Positions 43,775-49,620 of a stretch of DNA of 49,620 nt are shown one piece after another. The DNA lies in NCBI GenBank assembly GCA_009377815.1, contig WHTI01000010.1, positions 1 to 49,620 on the forward strand, in the 5' to 3' direction. The notes under the pieces were generated by a model that worked only from the letters and a program-made list of their open reading frames with translations, had not been told where the DNA came from and made no database searches. This DNA comes from Actinomycetota bacterium. GTDB lineage: Bacteria; Actinomycetota; CADDZG01; WHSQ01. Positions within the stretch are counted from its first letter, which is position 1. Each line of letters opens with the position of its first letter. A program made the translations under genes and the position numbers.

Positions 43775-44365
43775 CTAGGGTTTGACCGCCTTCACCAGGG
43801 TGTCGATCGCGTCTCGCTCGGAACCTTCTACCGGACGGGTGACCCTCTGTGCCTTCTCGATCACGAGGGCCCCGAGTTCCGCTGTGATCTCCTCGGTGTC
43901 GTGAAGGATCGCCGGGTCCTGGGGACCGCCGACGCCGGACGCGAGGTTGGCGCGATCGTGTCCGACGATGAGCAAGGTCCCGCCCTGGTTCAGGGCTTCG
44001 GTCGCGTGAGCGAGTACCGCCTTCATGTCGATGGGGGCGATATGGAGGTAGAAGACGATGACGAGATCGAAGGCCCCGGGTTCCACCTCGAACGTGACGA
44101 CATCGTGGACGATCCAGGTGACGTCGACCTTCCGTTCCGCCGCGATGCGCCGGGCCTTGTCGATGCCGACACTGGAGAAATCCACCGCGGTGACGGTCCA
44201 GCCTTGCTCGGCGAGCCAGAGGGCGTTCCGACCCTCGCCCGCCGCAAGGTCGAGCGCCCTGCCGGGTTCGAGACCGTCGACCTCGGGGGCCAGGAAGCGG
44301 TTGGGCTCGACTCCCCACGCCAGCTCGGTCTCTGCGTAGCGGGCATCCCACTCGGTTGCATCCAC
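43775..44365 (-). CDS. Class I SAM-dependent methyltransferase (TehB-like)
   Basis: 196 aa. The start WDARYAETELAWGVEPN and motif I DLAAGEGRNALWLAEQGW-TVTAVD are those of small TehB/thiopurine-type methyltransferases. The rest has FDLVIVFYLHI and GGTLLIVGHD. Substrate unknown; detoxification of metalloids or small thiols is typical for relatives. The GTG start follows TAGGTT by six bases, so the mRNA is probably leaderless. Confidence 0.85.
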   Translation of the reverse strand: MDATEWDARYAETELAWGVEPNRFLAPEVDGLEPGRALDLAAGEGRNALWLAEQGWTVTAVDFSSVGIDKARRIAAERKVDVTWIVHDVVTFEVEPGAFDLVIVFYLHIAPIDMKAVLAHATEALNQGGTLLIVGHDRANLASGVGGPQDPAILHDTEEITAELGALVIEKAQRVTRPVEGSERDAIDTLVKAVKP

Positions 44366-44371
44366 TCACAC

Positions 44372-44377
44372 AACCTA
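44372..44377 (-). promoter_or_regulatory. -10 box TAGGTT of the methyltransferase gene (leaderless)
   Basis: TANNNT hexamer six bases before GTG 44365, with no ribosome site. Confidence 0.5.
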
Positions 44378-44438
44378 ATCCGGCTTGGGCTGATCGGATC
44401 GGAAGAAGGTCGTTCCCGATGTCTGTGGTGGGGAAGGT

Positions 44439-45768
44439 TCAGGATTCGACCAGCGCGACTTCGCCCGACGTTTTGACCCGATTGCGTCCCGCTGCTTTGG
44501 CTGTGTAGAGGGCCTCATCCGCACGACCGAGGACGCTCGTAGGAGTTCCGTCCTCCGCCGTCCTTGTCGCGATCCCAAGGCTCGCGGTGATGCGGACGTG
44601 CCCACCTGCTGTTGCGATCGTGCTGTCGGCCAGCGCCCGACGGATCCGTTCCCCTGCCCCCGCCGCCGCCTGAGTATCCGCGCCTGGAAACAGGATGACG
44701 AACTCCTCACCACCGAGTCGGCCGACCGCATCGGCCGCCCGCAGGCAACTCGTCATACGGCCAGGCGACCCATACGAGGACCTCGTCTCCGACCGGGTGG
44801 CCGTAGGTATCGTTGATCGACTTGAAATGATCGAGATCCAGAACCGCCATCGAGAGTCCGTGAGGGTTGTGCATGAGCGAATCGGCTCGGTCGAGGATCG
44901 CCCTGCGCGAATAGACGCCGGTAAGAGCATCCCTTTCGTTCTGTTCCTTCAGCATGTCGATCGAGATCAGGGCCTCGCGGTACATCCGGCCAACCTCACG
45001 AGTCAGTCCGACCAGGACAGCCCCGGTCGCGGTGAGCGCCAGGGCGCGACCTGCGTACCACCCGAGCGTCAATCTGTCGCCGGCGGCGACGGTCAGGAGG
45101 GTGTCGCCCGTAAGGGCAACGGCGGACACCAGGATCCAGCGCTCTAGGGCGTGGTTCGAGTGACTCCTCACGGCCACTATGACCAACGAAACGGCACACA
45201 CGAGCAACACCCACGGTCCGAAAGTCCCCGTCATGCGGCGGTAATCGAGCATCCCTCCGACGAAAGGGACCCCCCCGGAGCCGCGTGTGAAGACGAAGCC
45301 CAGTCCCCCCACCCCAACGACCACAGCACCAAGTGCCCATCGACCTACTGCTTTGCGGTTGTCCCTCACGTAGCCGACGACCCGGGGCGACCAAGGAGCG
45401 AGGGACAACGCCAGGCCGAGGGGAAAGAGAACGTGCCACGCGACCCAGAGCCACGAGGATGACGACGCGTTGCCGTTGAGGATGCCGCCCCCGTCCACGG
45501 CGTAGGGGTGGACCAGCGCGCTGGGGATCAGAAGAAGGGCCGTGGACAGGTAGGTAAGGCTGAGTCCGAACATGCGGATCTCGCCCTGAGCCTGGAACTG
45601 CTGCCACAGGAGGTATGCGGTCATCAGCTCGATCAGGAAGATCGCGGCGAGGTACGCAGGCACGAACGCGGCGCTGAATCCAACCACGGTTCCATTCGCG
45701 GGGCTGAGGGCCAGCGCAGCCACCACGAGGATCATGGAGGCGAGGACCAACCACCTCGTTCGCGCCAA
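44439..45768 (-). pseudogene. Membrane-bound diguanylate cyclase (MASE4-like + GGDEF), frameshifted
   Basis: The N-terminal part has about eight helices (1-260) in a MASE4-like arrangement, then the GGDEF domain begins (RDALTGVYSRRAILD, AVLDLDHFKSINDTYGHPVGDEVL). At about 44760-44766 one extra base shifts the frame. The other half of the domain, including DAVGRLGGEEFVILFPG (active-site GGEEF) and GRADEALYTAKAAGRNRV, continues in the neighbouring frame to 44439. Removing one base would restore a protein of about 440 aa. As given, the product ends before the active site. Sequence error, recent inactivation or programmed frameshift are all possible. The TTG start at 45768 has AGGAG upstream. Confidence 0.75.
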
Positions 45769-45869
45769 CCCGATCTTCTCCTGTTCTAACCGGCGGTTAC
45801 TTGTCCCGAAGTGCCCTAAGTCTCACCATATCGGTTGATTTGCTGAGGAGCTTGATGCTGCGAAGCGGG

Positions 45870-45898
45870 TTGACTGGTACGAGTATCTGGTCGATACT
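45870..45898 (+). promoter_or_regulatory. Sigma-70-like promoter of the ilvBNC unit
   Basis: -35 TTGACT (45870-45875) and -10 GATACT (45893-45898) with a 17-base spacer. Transcription would start near 45905, about 55 bases before the leader peptide. Confidence 0.75.
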
Positions 45899-45960
45899 GC
45901 CCCTTCACCACGCCCCTGCAGCGTCGCCGGGGTTCGCAAGCCGAGATGGAAGAGATCGAC

Positions 45961-46029
45961 ATGGCGAACTACAGCAGCACACAGGCGACGATCAGCAGCT
46001 TCCGCAACGTCCTCGTACTTATTACCTAG
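45961..46029 (+). CDS. ilv leader peptide
   Basis: 22 aa from ATG 45961 to TAG 46029. The end of the peptide reads VLVLIT, five branched-chain codons in a row (GTC CTC GTA CTT ATT), with a further Ile at position 11. Such a run stalls ribosomes when Val, Leu or Ile tRNAs are uncharged. With the hairpins and terminator just downstream it forms a classical transcription attenuator for ilvBNC. The ribosome site is weak (GGAAGAG about 7 bases upstream). Confidence 0.85.
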   Translation: MANYSSTQATISSFRNVLVLIT

Positions 46030-46067
46030 GCGCGCCCTCCCGACCCCTGGTCGGTGAGCGTGCGCCT
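46028..46067 (+). promoter_or_regulatory. Attenuator hairpin next to the leader stop
   Basis: AGGCGC pairs with GCGCCT around an inner stem CCGACC/GGTCGG (about 46040-46054). A ribosome at the leader stop would cover its first arm. It may be the pause or protector hairpin; the exact antiterminator is not resolved. Confidence 0.5.
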
Positions 46068-46068
46068 G

Positions 46069-46095
46069 AACCCTCCGGTCCCCGGGGGGTTTTTT
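46069..46095 (+). terminator. Intrinsic terminator of the ilv attenuator
   Basis: AACCCTCCGG pairs with CCGGGGGGTT over a three-base loop (one G-T pair) and runs into six T residues at 46090-46095. Confidence 0.88.
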
Positions 46096-46205
46096 CGTTC
46101 CCCGAGATCCGAGAGGTGGTGCCCTCACACGCAGAGCCGCAAGAACCGAGATACCTAGAGCGATCAACGAAGAAGAGCAAAACCCGCAGAACAAGAGGAG
46201 GAAAC

Positions 46206-46484
46206 ATGATGAAGTTCCACAACGAGAACGGCGACTACGTCGGAACCGCGGAGTGGCAGGCCCCGGGGCAGGTCGCGCTGGACATGGACGACGACGGCGA
46301 GCGGGACTGGTTCGCCCGGTATTTCTCGGCCGAGGATTCGTTCATGGCGGGTCCGGTCGAATCCGCGGAGATGGCGATGCACCGCCGGGACGATTCACCT
46401 CGTTCCTTTGAGCACGCCGCGTTCCGTCTGGCGGCCTACAAGTACAAGGTCCGGCGCGAGGACCGCGCAGCGGCTCACCGTTAG
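46206..46484 (+). CDS. Hypothetical acidic protein under ilv attenuation
   Basis: 92 aa. AGGAGG lies five bases before ATG 46206 (a second ATG follows at once). The protein has an N-terminal beta-like part (FHNENGDYVGTAEWQAPGQVALDMDDDGERDWF) and a C-terminal helix-rich part ending AAYKYKVRREDRAAAHR. No family is recognised. It lies between the attenuator terminator and ilvB, so it is made with the ilv enzymes. The frame is open back to 45801 but that would run through the leader and terminator. Confidence 0.65.
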   Translation: MMKFHNENGDYVGTAEWQAPGQVALDMDDDGERDWFARYFSAEDSFMAGPVESAEMAMHRRDDSPRSFEHAAFRLAAYKYKVRREDRAAAHR

Positions 46485-46515
46485 CCGCGATCCAGGAAGA
46501 AGAAGGAGAGAAGAC

Positions 46516-46556
46516 ATGAAGTTGGTCAGGATCCAGAAGAGAAGGACGCGACGCTG

Positions 46557-46557
<1 letters not shown>
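46516..46557 (+). CDS. 13-aa mini-ORF coupled to ilvB
   Basis: [13 protein letters not shown] from ATG 46516 to TGA 46557. AAGGAGAG lies five bases upstream, the best ribosome site in the unit. The TGA overlaps the ilvB ATG (TGATG), and ilvB has no ribosome site of its own except inside the mini-ORF. It contains one each of Leu, Val and Ile near its start and five Arg plus three Lys. It may set the translation rate of ilvB. Confidence 0.5.
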
Positions 46558-48307
<1,750 letters not shown>

Positions 48308-48311
<4 letters not shown>

Positions 48312-48850
48312 GCGAGATCACGACCCACACGATCTCCGTCCTGGTCGAGAACCGTCCCGGCGCACTCGCTCGGATCTCCGGGCTGTTCGCGCGGCGGGGG
48401 TTCAACATCGACTCGCTCGCGGTCGGCAAGACCGAGGATCCGATGATCTCGCGCATGACGATCGTGGTTTCGGTCGACGGGAAGCCGCTCGAGCAGGTCA
48501 CCAAACAGCTCCACAAACTGGTGAGCGTCCTTCGGATCGCTGAATTGCCTCACGACGGCTCGGTCGAGCGCGAACTCGCCCTGATCAAGGTGGGCGTGGA
48601 TGCCGGCCGGCGCGCCGAGGTGCTCGAGATCGTCGAGATCTTCCGCGCCAAGGTCGTCGATGTCGACGCCACCGCGCTGACGGTCGAGGCCACGGGCACG
48701 CCCGACAAAGTGGCGGCCCTCGAGGAACTCCTCCGTCCCTACGAGATCGTCGAGATGGCCCGCACCGGCACCGTTGCCCTCGGGCGCGGCGGCCAGGGCC
48801 TCAAGGCGCCGAAGCTCCGTCCGGTTTCGATCGACAACCTGTCCGCCTAG
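48308..48850 (+). CDS. ilvN: Acetolactate synthase, small regulatory subunit
   Basis: 180 aa. The N-terminal ACT domain ([32 protein letters not shown]) binds Val for feedback inhibition; the C-terminal domain ([42 protein letters not shown]) contacts IlvB. Length matches the long ilvN/ilvH type. Its ATG overlaps the ilvB stop. Confidence 0.95.
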
Positions 48851-48870
48851 GAAAGAAGGAGAGAACCTCC

Positions 48871-49620
48871 ATGCCGGCAAAGATGTTCTACGAGAAGGAC
48901 GCGACCGAGGCGCTGAAGAACAAGCGCGTCGCGGTTATCGGTTACGGCGCGCAGGGTCGCGCCCACGCACTGAACATGAAGGACTCGGGCCTGGACGTGA
49001 CGGTCGGTCTCCGCAAGGACTCCTCGTCGTGGAAGGTCGCGGAGGAAGACGGCATGAGCGTCGCGACGGTCAATGAGGCGTGCTCGGATGCCGATCTGGT
49101 CGCGATGCTGGTTCCCGACCAGAACGCCGCCGACGTCTACCGCGAGTCGGTCGAGCCGAACCTCAAGCCGGGCGCGGCGTTGCTCTTCGCCCACGGTTTC
49201 AACGTTCACTTCGGGCAGATCAATGCCCCGAAAGAGAACGACGTCATCATGATCGCCCCGAAGGCGCCCGGGCTTCTCGTGCGGCGTACCTTCGAGGAGG
49301 GAAGCGGCACTCCCGCGTTGCTCGCCGTGCACCAGGACGCGACCGGCAACGCGACGGAAACCGCCCTCGCTTACGCGCAGGCGCTCGGTTGCACACGAGC
49401 CGGGGTTATCGAAACGACCTTTGCCGAGGAGACCGAGACGGACCTCTTCGGCGAACAGGCGGTCCTCTGTGGTGGGACTTCTCGACTTATCCAGGCCGGC
49501 TTCGAAACCTTGGTCGAGGCCGGCTACCAGCCCGAGATCGCCTACTTCGAATGCCTGCACGAGTTGAAGCTGATCGTCGACCTCCTCTACGAAGGCGGGT
49601 TCACGAAGATGCGGCACGTC
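48871..49620 (+). CDS. ilvC: Ketol-acid reductoisomerase (3' partial)
   Basis: 250 codons are visible and the frame is open at the window end; the family is about 330-340 aa. [16 protein letters not shown] binds NAD(P), [16 protein letters not shown] is the specificity loop of the long-loop type usually using NADPH, and [24 protein letters not shown] holds the metal-binding Asp and Glu. It rearranges and reduces acetolactate to the dihydroxy acid used by IlvD. AAGGAGAG lies about ten bases before the ATG. IlvC relatives usually have MIAPKGPGHLVRR; here it reads [13 protein letters not shown]. Confidence 0.95.
   Translation, partial: MPAKMFYEKDATEALKNKRVAVIGYGAQGRAHALNMKDSGLDVTVGLRKDSSSWKVAEEDGMSVATVNEACSDADLVAMLVPDQNAADVYRESVEPNLKPGAALLFAHGFNVHFGQINAPKENDVIMIAPKAPGLLVRRTFEEGSGTPALLAVHQDATGNATETALAYAQALGCTRAGVIETTFAEETETDLFGEQAVLCGGTSRLIQAGFETLVEAGYQPEIAYFECLHELKLIVDLLYEGGFTKMRHV

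Noticed and set aside
45801-46205. In-frame upstream extension of the 92-aa protein
   Set aside because: It would run through the promoter, leader peptide and terminator, and AGGAGG at 46198-46203 marks ATG 46206.

Overview
GC-rich window, read as a chromosomal piece of an actinobacterium-like lineage. The pointers are strong codon bias to G/C in third positions, AGGAG-type ribosome sites mixed with many apparently leaderless genes (TANNNT six or seven bases before the start codon), a mycothiol-type maleylpyruvate isomerase-fold protein, a DUF4328 membrane protein and a VLVLI-type leader peptide before ilvB. No tRNA, rRNA, CRISPR array, transposase or phage gene was seen. The genus cannot be set from the sequence.

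Region 1 (1-24150) is a surface-polysaccharide locus. It carries two related modules. Module A (1-6218) has a GT-C-like multi-pass membrane protein (5' end cut by the window), a TolB-like beta-propeller lipoprotein, a Wzx-type flippase and a fused SDR/GT2 protein. Module B (8465-21326) has the same four gene types in the same order, with extra genes inserted: a stand-alone GT2, a UDP-sugar dehydrogenase, a 20-codon bridging ORF, an HPr-kinase-like protein and a GT4 glycosyltransferase. Most junctions in 8465-17772 are 1-4 base stop/start overlaps, so this is one translationally coupled polycistron. An HD-GYP protein is encoded on the opposite strand between the GT4 and the second SDR/GT2 gene. 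Between the modules lie an ATP-grasp enzyme and a DUF3473-type polysaccharide deacetylase. After module B come a small membrane protein, a genuine YxxxK epimerase and a DegT-family aminotransferase. A likely division of labour is sugar-nucleotide synthesis (dehydrogenase, epimerase, aminotransferase), glycosyl transfer (GT2, GT4, GT-C), export (flippases), modification (deacetylase) and c-di-GMP input (HD-GYP). No initiating phosphoglycosyltransferase, Wzz or clear Wzy is visible here.

Region 2 (24151-41503) is mixed housekeeping: a trans-sulfuration enzyme with an apparent CTG start, a structured 350-base gap, a TSUP transporter split into two overlapping half genes, an SDR, a split LigD (3'-phosphoesterase plus ligase), a large secreted esterase, an HhH-GPD glycosylase, oligoendopeptidase F, several membrane proteins, a DHFR-fold protein, Fpg, a helical-repeat protein, a DUF3096-like peptide, a LysM protein and a UbiB-family kinase.

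Region 3 (41587-49620) is branched-chain amino-acid synthesis. ilvD is on the minus strand. A divergent unit has a sigma-70-like promoter, a leader peptide with a VLVLI codon run, an intrinsic terminator, a 92-aa unknown protein, a 13-aa coupled mini-ORF, then ilvB, ilvN and the 5' part of ilvC. Between them lie a small membrane protein, a methyltransferase and a MASE4-like/GGDEF gene broken by a one-base frameshift.

The best candidates for something undescribed are the duplicated module with Tyr-less SDR/GT2 fusions, the 31-base palindromic repeat with a compensatory pair change, and the unknown protein that sits under ilv attenuation.
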